DNA from: Antedon mediterranea
Lineage: Eukaryota > Echinodermata > Crinoidea > Comatulida > Antedonidae
Direction: 5' to 3'
DNA length: 64,000 bases
Assembly (NCBI RefSeq): GCF_964355755.1
Contig: NC_092678.1
Span: 4,744,922 to 4,808,921 of the forward strand
The translations under genes were made by a program, and so were the position numbers. Every line of letters begins with the position of its first letter. Within the stretch, counting starts at the first letter, position 1. A model generated the notes under the pieces. That model saw nothing but the letters and a program-made list of their open reading frames with translations. It did not search any database and was not told the DNA's origin. Shown here one piece after another: positions 43,424 through 54,472 of the stretch.

Positions 43424-43750
43424 GATTATTTTGGGAGTGCTTTCTCTCTCAAGGGATTAAAATACAGAATTATTTTTGCAAGTGCCTTCCCTCACAACGG
43501 ATTATAATTCAGGATTATTTTGCGAGTGCTTTCCCTCAAGACAGATTATAATTCAGGAATATTTTGTGAGTCCTTTCCCTCACAACAGATTATAATTCAG
43601 GATTATTTTGTGAGTGGTTTTCCTCACAACAGATTATAATTCAGGATTATTTTGGGAGTGCTTTCTCTCACAAGGGATTAAAATACAGAATTATTTTTGC
43701 AAGTACCTTCCCTCACAACGGATTATACTTCAGGATTATTTTGTGAGTGC
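43424..43750 (+). repeat. 43-bp minisatellite, about 8 copies
   Basis: Largest block of this family; some units repeat as pairs (TTTTTGCAAGTRCCTTCCCTC recurs at 43465 and 43690). Joins the third cyclin D fragment. Confidence 0.88.
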
Positions 43751-43751
43751 T

Positions 43752-44660
43752 TGGTTGCAGATTGTATGTGAAAACCAGAGATGTGAGGAAGATTTTTTCA
43801 CCATTGCGATGAACTACTTTGATAGAATTTTGTATAAAAAAAAAAAAATGGAGGAGGAGTGTGTATCTACATAAATGATGTATCGTTCAATACAAAGCTA
43901 GAAATGAGTATTGACAGTTTAGAATCAATCTGGATTGATATATTGCTACCCAAGTTGAAACCTATTGCTGTTGGATGCTTTTATCGCCCTCCCACTTGTA
44001 AAGCATTTCTTGAAAACTTCTTAAACTTAAGATCTGATTGTGAATTGTATGTTTTAAGTGATTTCAATATTAATTTTAATAAGAATGTTCATGATTTTGC
44101 TGTTATGTTTAAAAATAAGTTGATATGTAAGAAAAATAGGATCTCATATCTTGGTTGTTTGCTTGATGAAGACCTGTCTGGAGAATCTATGGTTCAAAAA
44201 GTTCTTAGTAAGACTAATTCAAGACTTAAATTTTTGTATAGACATTCTGCATGTCTAAATTTCTTTTCGTGTAAAATTCTATGTTCGGCACTGATTACTT
44301 GTCACTTTGATTATGCATGTTGCTCCTGGTTTCCAGCTGTTTCTAAAAAACTAAAAAGACTTCAAACCACTCAAATAAAGTTGCAACTGTTGGGCGCTGG
44401 ATGTCTATTCGTTGCATCCAAACTGAAACAACCACTTACTCCACAAGATGTATTGGAACAAGTGCTTAGTGCATTAAACATTAAATATAAGTACATCACT
44501 TCAATAACAAGGAAATGCATTCACCACTTATCCACCTTCTTTGATAGTTGTACATATTGGAAGACATGGTGCCAAACCTGAAATCACAGTTAAACGTGCT
44601 GACAGAAATAATATCTGAGAACATTATTAAATGCAGAGACAAAATCAAACTCAGGATTAT
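43752..44660 (+). pseudogene. CCND-like: Cyclin D-like copy 3 interrupted by a LINE fragment
   Basis: 43752-43850 encodes LQIVCENQRCEEDFFTIAMN YFDRIL-type cyclin-box start. Then comes a LINE insertion (43850-44383), then cyclin again: LQLLGAGCLFVASKLKQ, PLTPQDVLEQVLSALN, with small deletions, ending near 44650. This copy keeps the cyclin-box N-terminal helix that the other two lack. A 240-codon frame (43859-44581) runs through the LINE part into the cyclin part without a stop. Confidence 0.83.
43850..44383 (+). mobile_element. LINE fragment, endonuclease joined to RT C-terminus
   Basis: Encodes GGGVCIYINDVSFNTKLEMS, VGCFYRPPTCKAF and LYVLSDFNINF (endonuclease), then directly ISYLGCLLDEDLSGESMVQK and SALITCHFDYACCSWFPAVS (C-terminal region). 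The RT core is deleted, yet the frame stays open. Confidence 0.82.
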
Positions 44661-45049
44661 TTTGTTAGTTTTTCCTCACAAGCTCAATACAGGATTCAAG
44701 ATCGTTTTGCAAGGATTATTTACAAATATTCAACCTTCAGAATTATTTTGTAAATTTTTTAAATTTTCATTCAATCTTCAAAATAATTAAGGATATTCGG
44801 GCAGCATTACCACATTGTATTACAAAAAGCTGATGTTACCTCATTAGACATATATAGGATTTACAGATTGGACAGATGTTTCGTTCTGTGAAAGTAACCT
44901 TTGCCAACTTAAGAGTAACTTCCACGAACACATACTGGAGACTTAACATTGTAATTCAATTTGATTAAATTACCACTACCACTGAGAACCCACAACAGTA
45001 GGCAAAAAACAGGGAAAAGCACCAAAATAGTCATAAAATTTGAAAGGAT
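44660..45049. other. No gene; minisatellite debris and shared repeat
   Basis: 44650-44760 holds degenerate GGATTATTTTG units. 44925-45045 is the repeat shared with 18955-19075. Confidence 0.5.
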
Positions 45050-46030
45050 CAGTTGATGAGGTCATTTGTAGGCTTACCCCTTTCTGAAAGACAATTTATT
45101 CTGGACAAAAGCAAGCAATGTTGGACTTGGCGGCATATTGTCACAAATACAGGATGGAGAGAAAAGAGTGATCAGTTATGCAAGTCGTGCCCTGAGCAAA
45201 TCACAACGGAATTATTGTGCCACACAACGCAAACTACTTGCATTATTAGGTTCAATATCATTATGGACGTCATTTCACGGTCCGGACAGATTTGCATCAT
45301 TTCGTTGGCTTACAAACTTCAAGGAACCAGAGACAGTTAGCAAGGTGGTTGCAGTGGTACATCGACCAGAACTTAAACATGAAAATGCTGTGAAGGAAGC
45401 CATGTGGGCAATGTAAGAAAACAGCCGAACAACGGAGGCTGTAATCATAATATCCGCCTCATACAATTACAATCTAACATTTGTCTGGATGATATTTGCA
45501 CAGCTCAGTTGGAGGATAGTTCAATGCGACGTGTAATAGAGAACAAAGAACAACGTGAACCTCGACCTACATGGGAAGAGATGGCCGGGTTGAGTCGCAT
45601 CGATAATTGATATCGGAAGCTATTGTAAGTACTGGAGATAAGAAATGGAGTTCTCTATCGCAGATGGAAGTCAGAGGACAGTATTAGTTAGTTGGAAACT
45701 TGTACTTCCCGTCGAGATGAGAGCAGCAGCCCCGAAGGAACTGCACAGAGGCAAAACCAGTGGACATTTAGGGGTTGTAAAGACCACCTCAATGCAACAT
45801 TGTTTTTGGCTCGAAAGGCAAGGAGCAAATGTGACATTTGTGTTTGTAGGAAGATGCCAAATAAATAGAGAAAGGCCCCACTCCAACAGCAGGCAGCATA
45901 GAGAGCCCAATGGAATAAGTTGTATGGATATTACTGGACCTTTTCCAGAAACAGACAGGGGAAATAAGTACATACTTGTTGTTGGCGATTGTTTCTCAAA
46001 GAGGATGGAGGCCTATACTATATTATAAAT
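45050..46030 (+). pseudogene. Gypsy D RNase H and integrase fragment
   Basis: Encodes VISYASRALSKSQRNYCATQ and RWLTNFKEPE (RNase H), HRPELKHENA, then after stops VEMRAAAPKELHRGKTSGHL (integrase zinc finger start) and SCMDITGPFPETDRGNKYIL, VVGDCFSKRMEAYTI (integrase core with first catalytic Asp). Frameshifts and deletions throughout; the core ends at 46028. Confidence 0.87.
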
Positions 46031-46250
46031 ATTGTAAAAAAGGAAAGCATGAACACATCAATTATTTCAACAAAAGACATCAATCTTCATTCCATTATAT
46101 CTTACCTATTTCTTATACTATTAAGCGTATAGCTACATTTGACTTTAAACTTCTAAAAATGTTCAAATAGGGCCTAGGCCTAGCTACAAAATGTTTCCAT
46201 TTTCACGACGGTATGATGCACACTGCAGATATCTTACTAACTATTATTAA
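46031..46250. other. No gene; AT-rich spacer
   Basis: Nothing recognised; GGGCCTAGGCCTAG is a short palindromic run near 46170. Confidence 0.4.
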
Positions 46251-46251
46251 C

Positions 46252-47510
46252 TTTAAACTTAGGGTCACTCAACTATGGCATGCAATTTATGCAAAAAAAA
46301 ACAGCGGCCTAGGATTTAATACACGCTGGTGTTACATGCGTTGGTGCAGTATGCAAATTGATTTTTATCATTTAAATAGGTCCTATTACAAGCGCCACCT
46401 TTTCGTTTAGCATTTAAAGTTCCAAGGTTTTTGGAACAATTGTTTTTTTCATGATAATTTTAAATAACATGAGGTCCGGTAAGTTGGTTCATTATTATTA
46501 AAAATAATAAGTTTAAAATATGCAAAAAATAGCGCCACATTTTAGTGGTTGAGCATTTAAAAGCAGATCTTTTTGATGGTTTGCGCATATAGATTCAAAG
46601 CTTCACGATGTGCAATGAAAAAATCGTCGACATGCAAACTCATTGTTGTGGAACAACAAGGAGAAAAAGAGACTCGGAAACAAGTTACATAATGGGAATG
46701 CTAAGCGAGAGCATTAACAAAGATGAAAGCGGACAAATCATCCCATGTTACATAAATGGTAACTTGGAGAGCGACGTGGCTCAAAAAGCCCTCGCTTTAG
46801 CAGTGGGAGACAGTTTCATTGCAACTAATGTGAATAAAGGAGGAGACAATCACCGCCTCTTAAGTAGTTCCAAAGTAAACTATCATTCCTTTTCCAAATA
46901 ATTTAAACATGTTATATGTAAAAAATAAGAAGTCGTATAAAAACATTACACACAAAATCTTTTATTTTTTAAGTAATTTTACTTATAATTTTAAAATATA
47001 AATCCAATTTTACAATTTGTTTTTGTATTTTGATTTTCAGATATTTACGAAAGTTAGTAAGTTTCCAGTGGACGACATAGCAATACAAAACTTCATAACA
47101 CCGGATTTTGTATCTATGGTGGAAGCCAAAGGACTGCCAGTTAAAAGAAGACTCAGTATAATTGGAGGCGTTACTGAAGTAATTATTTTTTTTCATCGTA
47201 GGAACCATGATTAAAATGTCAATTATGTTTATTTTATCTGCTGATTTTGGAGTTTCGTGCTAATATCCAAAAGTTTGTTTATTTGTTTTCCTTTTTATTT
47301 AGCTTGGAGAATATGTTTCAACGTCGAAGTATAAACGAAAGAGTCTAAAACTAGAGTGCGACGACGTAAAAATGGATGTGGTACTCTGGGGGGAAAGTGG
47401 CCGAGGAGGCAAACCAACTCGTTATTGGCGAAAACATTATTATGGCGAAAACATTATTATAACTTTATTTTGCATATATCATGCATAGAAAGTAATTACA
47501 TGAGGAACAA
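46252..47510 (+). pseudogene. RPA-like OB-fold gene segment, tandem unit 1 (three exons)
   Basis: Exon A ends at 46874 (SETSYIMGMLSESINKDESG, QIIPCYINGNLESDVAQKAL, NKGGDNHRLLSSSK, then GTAAAC). Exon B is 47041-47178 after TTTTCAG (IFTKVSKFPVDDIAIQNFIT, GLPVKRRLSIIGGVTE, then GTAATT). Exon C starts at 47303 after TTTAG (LGEYVSTSKYKRKSLKLECD, VKMDVVLWGESGRGGKP). All joins are in phase 0. The DESG...VGD.F..TN...LSSS pattern and the KLE.D..K..VVLWGE strand resemble RPA70-type single-strand DNA-binding OB folds; this is pattern inference. A frameshift before exon A (lost bases near 46660) breaks this unit. Confidence 0.55.
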
Positions 47511-47633
47511 GTTTTTAAAAGTAGTGTAAAATATTGACATAGAATTTTTAGTTAAAATAATTATTTCAACCAATAACGGCACTTATAAAAGACAAAAGAT
47601 ATCAAATACAAATCTTAAATTATAATCTTTGAA

Positions 47634-48523
47634 CTTAGGGTCACTCAACTATGGCATGCAATTTATGCAAAAAAACAGCGGCCTAGGATTTAATACACGC
47701 TGGTGTTAAATGCGTTGGTGCAGTATGCAAATTGATTTTTATTTCGTTTAGCATTCAAAGTTCCAAGGTTTTTGGAACAATTGTTTCTTTCATGATAATT
47801 TTAGATAACATGAGGTCCGGTAAGTCTATCCATTTGGTTCATCATTATTAAAAATAATTAGTTTAAAATATGCCAAAAAATAACGCCACATTTTAGTAGT
47901 TGAGCATTTAAAAGCAGATCTTTTTGATGGTTTTCGCATATAGATTCAAAGCTTCACGATGGCAATAAAAAAATCTTCTACATGCAAACTCATTGTTGTT
48001 GAACAACAAGGAGAAAAAGAGACTCGGAAACAAGTTACATAATGGGAATTCTAAGCGAGAGCATTAACAAAGATGAAAGCGGACAAATCATCCCATGTTA
48101 CATAAATGGTAACTTAGAGAGCGACGTGGCTCAAAAAGCCCTCGCTTTAGCTGTGGGAGACCGTTTCATTGCAACTAATGTGAATAAAGGAGGAGACAAT
48201 CACCGCCTCTCAAGTAGTTCCAAAGTAAACTATCATTCCTTTTTCAAATAATTTAAACATGTTATGTGAAAAATAAGAAGTCTTTAAAAACATTACACGC
48301 AAAATCCTTTATTTTTAAAGTAATTTTACTAATAATTTTAAAATATAAATCCAATTTTACAATTTGTTTTTGTATTTTGATTTTCAGATATTTACGAAAG
48401 TTAGTAAGTTTCCAGTGGACGACATAGCAATACAAAACTTCATAACACCGGATTTTGTATTTATGGCGGAAGCCAAAGGACTGCCAGTTAAAAGAAGACT
48501 CAGTTTAATTAGAGGCGTTACTG
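47634..48523 (+). pseudogene. RPA-like segment, tandem unit 2, truncated
   Basis: Starts with the same CTTAGGGTCACTCAACTATG upstream sequence as 46258. Exon A ends 48224; exon B starts 48388 and is cut at 48523 by direct fusion to the upstream region of unit 3. Shares unit 1's frameshift before exon A. Exon C missing. Confidence 0.55.
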
Positions 48524-49480
48524 TTTTCGTATATAGATTCAAAGCTTCACGATGGCAATGAAAAAATCGTCGACATGCAAACTCATTGTTGTTGAACAAT
48601 TTACAGAAAGGAGAAAAAGAGACTCGGAAACAAGCTACATAATGGGAATTCTAAGCGAGAGCATTAACAAAGATGAAAGCGGACAAATCATCCCATGTTA
48701 CATAAATGGTAACTTGGAGAGCGACGTGGCTCAAAAAGTCCTCGCTTTAGCAGTGGCAGACCGTTTCATTGCAACTAATGTGAATAAAGGAGGTGACAAT
48801 CACCGCCTCTTAAGTAGTTCCAAAGTAAACTATCATTCCTTTTCCAAATAATTTAAACATGTTATATGTACAAAATAAGAAGTCAAAGTAATTTTACTTA
48901 TAATTTTAAAATATAAATCCAATTTTACAATTTGTTTTTGTATTTTGATTTTCAGATATTTACAAAAGTTAGTCAGTTTCTAGTGAACGATATAGCAATA
49001 CAAAACTTCATAACACCGGATATTGTATCTATGGCTAAAGCCAAAGGACTGCCAGTTAAAAGAAAATCAGTTATATTGGAGGCGTTACTGAAGTAATTTT
49101 TTTTTTAATCGTAGGAACCATGATTAAAATGTCAATTATGTTTATTTTATCTGCTGATTTCTGAGTTTCTTCCTAATAACCAAAAGTTTGTTTATTTGTT
49201 TTCCTTTTTATTTAGCTTGGAGAATTTGTTTCAACGTCGAAGTATAAACAAAAGAGTCTAAAACTAGAGTGCGACGACGTAAAAATGGATGTGGTACTTT
49301 GGGGGAAAAGTGGCCGAGGAGGCAAACCAACTCGTTATTGGCGAAAACATTATTATAACTTTATTTTGCATATATCATGCATAGAAAGTAAATATAAAAG
49401 AGAATAATCGTTGTAAATGATGAAGAAGCAAATGATGAAGAAACAATTACATTAGCAGAAATGGAAAATAGGAGGAAATG
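48524..49480 (+). pseudogene. RPA-like segment, tandem unit 3
   Basis: Has an intact ATG-led exon A (48552-48824, MAMKKSSTCKLIVVEQFTER onward), retaining bases lost in units 1 and 2. Exon B from 48956 is frameshifted near its end. Exon C from 49216 has VVLWGKSG. A possible further exon at 49400-49492 encodes VNDEEANDEETITLAEMENR before GTGACC. No unit is intact, but each keeps parts the others lost. Confidence 0.55.
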
Positions 49481-50123
49481 CCAGCAACATGGAGGTGACC
49501 GGCTCATTTTGATATTTAATTGTTATATTATCTAATAATTACTTGGTTGTTTTTTTTTTTTAGTTTTAAAGAATATTTTTGTTTGTTCTAGTTAATTAAA
49601 TTTGCATATTTCCATTACTTTATCGAGGGACCGATAAGTTAGCCAAGAGAAACCGTGTTGGGCTACATGTGAAGTAGTTGTCCTTGGTTAATCAGTCAGT
49701 AATCAGTTGTCTGTCTGACCTATTTTCAATAAACTGCTCTTGGCACAATTTCTGACAAATAGGTAAAAAAAATATCTAAAAGAAGCTTGGAAATGACCCT
49801 GCTAATAATTGCTTATAGAACCATTCATTATTATTTTTATTATTATTATTTTTATATATATTTTCCATTTTCTGTGTTTCTTTAGCTTATCTTTGTTTCT
49901 TTTATGGTAGAAGCTGTACTGTGTGAGAGTATTTTAATGCCTTTCAATGTTGTTTTTCAAACTGTTTTGTTTTTGACTTGATACTTTGTAAATATATAAT
50001 ATATAAATACTGTATTGTTATTGTTATGAAGTCAAACTCTTTTATCAAAGAACGTTCCTCTTTTACAAAAGAGTGTACCAATAAATTATAAAAACATAAT
50101 ATTTAGAATATATAAAGATCTAC
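49481..50123. other. No gene; AT-rich, dispersed repeat at 49633-49706
   Basis: 49633-49706 matches the dispersed repeat near 13845 and 38656. The rest is T-rich with AT runs. Confidence 0.5.
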
Positions 50124-51505
50124 AGACTTTTAAAAAACCAAAACGTTTATAAACTTGAAAAAAAAAAATAATACAAACAAAACAAAAACCACCTCTTCTC
50201 CAAGTACCGTAAATCCTCATGCTTTATGTTGTTTTGGTTGTTCTGCCAACTAAGATGACAAACCAAAAAGGCCAATTTGATTTGACCATGAAGTACTCCA
50301 ATGATTTGAAATGGAAATACTCGCAGAAATTGGATACTAACCACAGGACTATACATGGAATAGACTCTACCATTGTTAGAGTGCGCCTAACAATGTAAGA
50401 GCGTGCTTTCCAATGTTAGAGCAAGCCTACCGAAAAGTGCGAGCCTAACAAAGAGTGCGAGCCTACCGAAGAGTGCGAGCCTAACAAAGAGTGCGAGCCT
50501 AACAAAGAACAAAGAGTGCGAGCCTAACAAAGAACAAAGAGTGCGAGCCTAACAAAGAGTGTGAGCCTACCAAAGAGCTGTGCAGCTAGCCTACCAAAGA
50601 GTGCTGCTGAAGAGGTACGAGCCCACAGCTGCTAAATAAGTATGAGCCTACAGATGTTAAAGAAGTATGAGCCTACAGATGCTAAATAAGTATGAGCCTA
50701 CAGATGCTAAAGAAGTATGAGCCTACAGATGCTAAAGAGTGCAATTCTAACGCCAATAAGAGTGCGAGCCCAACAATATTTAGGAGTGCGAGCCTAACGC
50801 TATTAAGAGTGCGAGCCTAACGCTATTAAGAGTGCAAGTCTAACGCTATTAAGAGTGCAAGTCTAACAATATTTAGGAGTGTGAGCCTAGAGTGCAAGTC
50901 TAACGCTATTAAGAGTGCAAGTCTAACGCTATTAAGAGTGTAAGCCAAACAATATTTAGGAGTATGAGCCTAACGCTATTAAGAGTGCGAGTCTAACGCT
51001 ATTAAGAGTGCGAGCCTAACACTAGCAAGAGTGCAAGCCTAACGCTAATAAGAATGTGCAGCCAGCAATATTTTAGAGTGTGAGCCTAACGCTATAAGAG
51101 TGTGAGCCTAACACTAGCAAGAGTGCAAGCCTAACGCTATTAAGAGTGTGAGTCTAACGCTATTAAGAGTGCAAGCCTAACGCTATTCAGAGTGTGAAGC
51201 AGATCCACTATAACATCGGTAAATGAACTCTAACACCAGTAGACGAACTCTAACAATGGTAGAGTCTACTCTACATGCATTTTTCCAGTGGTTAATAACC
51301 AATTTCCGTATGTAATTCCATGTCAAATCATTGGAGAACTTCAAAGTCTAATCAAATTGGCCTTTTCGGTTTGCCTCTTAGTGGGCAGAACAACCAAAAC
51401 AAAACAAAAAGCATGGGGATGTACAGGAGTCGGAGAGGAGGTAGTTTTACAAAGTACAAACAAGCAAACAAAAAGTTTATAAACGTTTTGGTTTTTTAAA
51501 AGTCT
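50124..51505. mobile_element. Foldback element with minisatellite core
   Basis: Arms 50124-50382 and 51247-51505, each 259 bp, are inverted copies with some divergence (both contain AAAAACCAAAACG or its complement, and ACTCTAACAATGGTAGAGTC or its complement at the inner ends). The core 50383-51246 is a tandem array. No transposase. Structure matches foldback-type DNA elements; superfamily unknown. Confidence 0.8.
50383..51246 (+). repeat. 23-bp minisatellite in foldback core
   Basis: Variants of GAGTGCGAGCCTAACGCTAT with AA repeat about 35 times. A left sub-block uses CTACCGAA or CTAACAAA endings (50430-50570), a middle block uses 25-bp TATGAGCCTACAGATGCTAA units (50640-50730), and the right block uses CGCTATTAA. 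Confidence 0.9.
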
Positions 51506-51509
51506 ATAA

Positions 51510-51715
51510 AAGAAAAGAAAAAATTATAAAATAAAACATAAAATTACAAAATAAAACATAAAATTATAAAATAAAACCTAAAATGATAAAATAAAACATA
51601 AAATTATAAAATAAAACATAAAATAAAACCTAAAATTATAAAATAAAAGCTAAAATTATAAAATAAAACATAAAATTATAAAATAAAACATAACATTCTA
51701 AAAACCATTTTATAA
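51510..51715 (+). repeat. AT-rich tandem repeat, about 20 bp
   Basis: Units of ATAAAACATAAAATTATAAA repeated roughly ten times with small changes. Confidence 0.88.
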
Positions 51716-51724
51716 AATATAGTC

Positions 51725-52115
51725 CATGCCTTGTTTGGTTGCCTTTTTGATGTCTTTAAAAGGTGCATGCCTTTGTTGTTTGTTTCTTTTAATTCTTTTT
51801 AAAAGGTCTAAAGGCCCCACTAGGATGATAACGATCAACGATAAATAGATAAGCATGCATTTTTCTTAAAAAACAAAGGAAATTTAGAAAGGTTTTCGGT
51901 TCTAGAGCTATAGGATAACCATTTATGCTGTCTTTGATAAAATTAATATTTTATAAAACCCAATAAAATGATGTCATGATTAATAAAATGCCTTTTAAAA
52001 GGTCCATACCTTGGTTGGTTGTTTTATTTTATGCCTTTTAAAAGGACATGCCTTCGTTGTTTGTTTTTTTTTTAATGATTTTTAAAAGATTTATGCTTTT
52101 TAAAAGGTTTATGCC
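51725..52115 (+). repeat. Degenerate TTTTAAAAGG/CCTTGGTTGG repeats
   Basis: Short recurring blocks with TTTAAAAGGT, ATGCCTTGGTTGGTTG and TTGTTTGTTT; no coding content. Confidence 0.55.
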
Positions 52116-52700
52116 TTGGTTTGTTTAATATCTGTAATACAAATTGCGACAACATAATCTATTATAGGAAAGATTGCAAGCACATCTTGAAAAATGTGCG
52201 TTTAACAGATGATTAAATGTCAAGAAACATATTCCAAGAGGCAAAAGAGAATGAGAAAATTGAACATCAGATGCAACATATGTTGGGTTTTAAAGCTCTA
52301 CAATGAATTTGCTCTTTACAAGTAAACTGTAAGCACCACAAAGCACCAGCATTGTGTGCGACTAGGGAAGCTGGAAGGACAATATGACATATACATATAT
52401 ACCACTTGTTTGTGACTTTTCCGCCAAGAATGCAATTTTCAATCTTTCCACCGGCCAAAGGCAGAGATCGCCGTGGATTCCAATCCATGGAACGCATTAC
52501 CAACAAAGACCCTATTTAATTACCAAGCTTTTGTAAAATAATACAATTTGAAAACAAAAGAGTGCAGAAACCCTTAATAAAAATGGTATACTACACTTGT
52601 GATAACCCAAACACATGGTTTTTACTTCTGGCCTCAGCAAATTTTGAACTTATTTGTTAAAGGAAAGAACCCATCAGGTCAGATTTTAAAGCCAATTCAC
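52110..52700. repeat. Diverged direct repeat, copy 1
   Basis: Matches 53125-53535: CTTGGTTTGTTTAATATCTG, AAAGCTCTACAA, AGACTAGGGAAGCTG-like and GCAAATTTTGAACTT landmarks occur in the same order. Minus-strand frames in both are similar (ENCILGGK versus KIVFLAAK) but not conserved enough to call a gene. Confidence 0.65.
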
Positions 52701-53124
52701 CACTTGCGTCACAAAGTGGCAGACGAATTGGGAAAATAAATAAAAGATTTGGAACAACAACAGAAGTGTAAATGGCTCTGTAAAACAAGAAATTAAAGAA
52801 ATTCTCACAGTAAAACAAACAAAAGTAGCTTGTTTCAACGAATGGCTAAAAGCAACGGTAGGGTTACATATCGTTATTTAGCTCGATCACAGGTTTAAAT
52901 TCATTCTAACGAGAAGCTTGAACCTGGATTTCCTCAAGAATCTGTTTTCAATTGTTGAGGAAGAGGGGTTACAAATATAATTTAATGGCCAATGAGTTTT
53001 TTGAAAAGAAATAATGTGTCACAAATTATATGATTCGGGCAAATTTTGGTAAAAGTTAATAACTAATCATTATCGTCCTAGTGTAAATGGTCCATATGTT
53101 TTGGTTGATTGTTTTTTTATTATC

Positions 53125-53535
53125 CCTTGGTTTGTTTAATATCTGCAATACAAATTGCAACAACAACATTTATAATGGGAGAGATGGGAGAGGGACCCTT
53201 GTTGGGTTGTAAAGCTCTACAACAAATTAATTTGCTCTCTACAAGTACAAAATAAAACTGCTAAGCACCACAAGGCAACATCATTGTGTGTTAGACTAGG
53301 GAAGCTGAAGGACAATATGGCATGTACACAGTATATACCACTTGTTCGTGATTTTGCCGCCAAGAATACAATTTTCAATCTTTCCGCCGGCAGAAGCCAG
53401 ATATTGTTGTGGATTCCGATCCACAAAACACATAACCAACAAAGAACCTAATTACCAAGCTTTGGATTAAAAAATTCAGCAAATTTTGAACTTAATTGTT
53501 GAAGGAAAGAAGGTCAGATTTAGAGCTTCAAAAGT
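53125..53535. repeat. Diverged direct repeat, copy 2
   Basis: Second copy of the 52110-52700 repeat, with about 150 bp deleted between its two conserved halves. Confidence 0.65.
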
Positions 53536-54407
53536 GTAAAATTGGTAATACAGGTAGCTCTAAGCAAGAAATACAATACAAAAATAAAACATGCAGCAAT
53601 TGGGAAAACTTTGCTTTTTCAACAATGCAGTAAAATGGTGAAAATAATCAGCTGCTTAATATATATAAACCAATGGCTGGTAAAGCAGAGGGTAGGGATG
53701 TACGCAATTCCTTGATTTGAATAGAGATACAGTGGATTGTGAAAAATAAAAAAATCCAAATTAGTTGTGGACTAGAGCTATTACAAGCAGAGGACTTTAT
53801 TTTGTAAAAGATGGCATTTACCATCTCTAAGGTAGAGTTGCCAGGATACACGCAGAGGTGGTATTTTAGACAAGAGTGTCGCCGATTTGGACAACAAGGA
53901 CATAACAGAAGGTAAACAAGAACTTGTTGAAAATATAGAAAGCTCAATCTATCTGCCACCATTCATACTGCAAACAAGCTTTGAAATGCATGTGTACGAC
54001 AAAGAAGGGAAAAAGAAATTCCAAAGAAAGTAGCCTAGTTGTCTGGGAAAAAAGATCAATTTTTGGAAATTGTAAAATCTTTTTTTAAACTGAAGAAATA
54101 TGAAGAAAGAATTTGATTTTATTTATTTGCAGAAACCTGGCTAACATTGATTTCAGAATTTTTTTGGCCCTGAGCTTAGGCTCCTAACCTGGAAATCCAA
54201 TAATCTTCTTTTGAAAGTTTTTCAATTTCCCAATTTTAACTTTACAGAAGCATGGCCAATTTTACACTACTACTTGTGGGTTGCTTGCCCTAAAAAAGCA
54301 TCAAGTTGATCATTTAGTAGCTTTCTATTGTTGTTCCCAATCTTTTATTAAACTGAAGAAATACGAGAAAGAATGTCATTATATTTTCAATAGAGGATAA
54401 TTAGTAA
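53536..54407. other. Spacer with one short unexplained open frame
   Basis: A plus-strand frame ending at the stop 54031-54033 reads for about 65 codons without an ATG (DNKDITEGKQELVENIESSI, YLPPFILQTSFEMHVYDKEG). Could be a terminal exon; no family recognised. Otherwise AT-rich with no features. Confidence 0.3.
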
Positions 54408-54472
54408 CACACGTCTTTCTAACTCACCTGCAAAAGTATTCAATTCAAAATCTCATAGCTTCTTAAAAATCT
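54408..54472 (-). pseudogene. SUPT6H-like: SPT6 exon 3' remnant adjoining the satellite
   Basis: Minus strand encodes EIFKKL.DFELNTFAGELERR, corresponding to the PADALNE...[14 protein letters not shown] end of the SPT6 exon, but diverged. It continues without a break into the first 77-bp monomer, which carries the preceding exon sequence ([16 protein letters not shown]). This places the array inside an SPT6 exon copy. Confidence 0.8.

Noticed and set aside
53830-54033. Short plus-strand gene ending at 54033
   Set aside because: No start codon, no recognisable domain, and no second copy to support it; noted only as a possible terminal exon.
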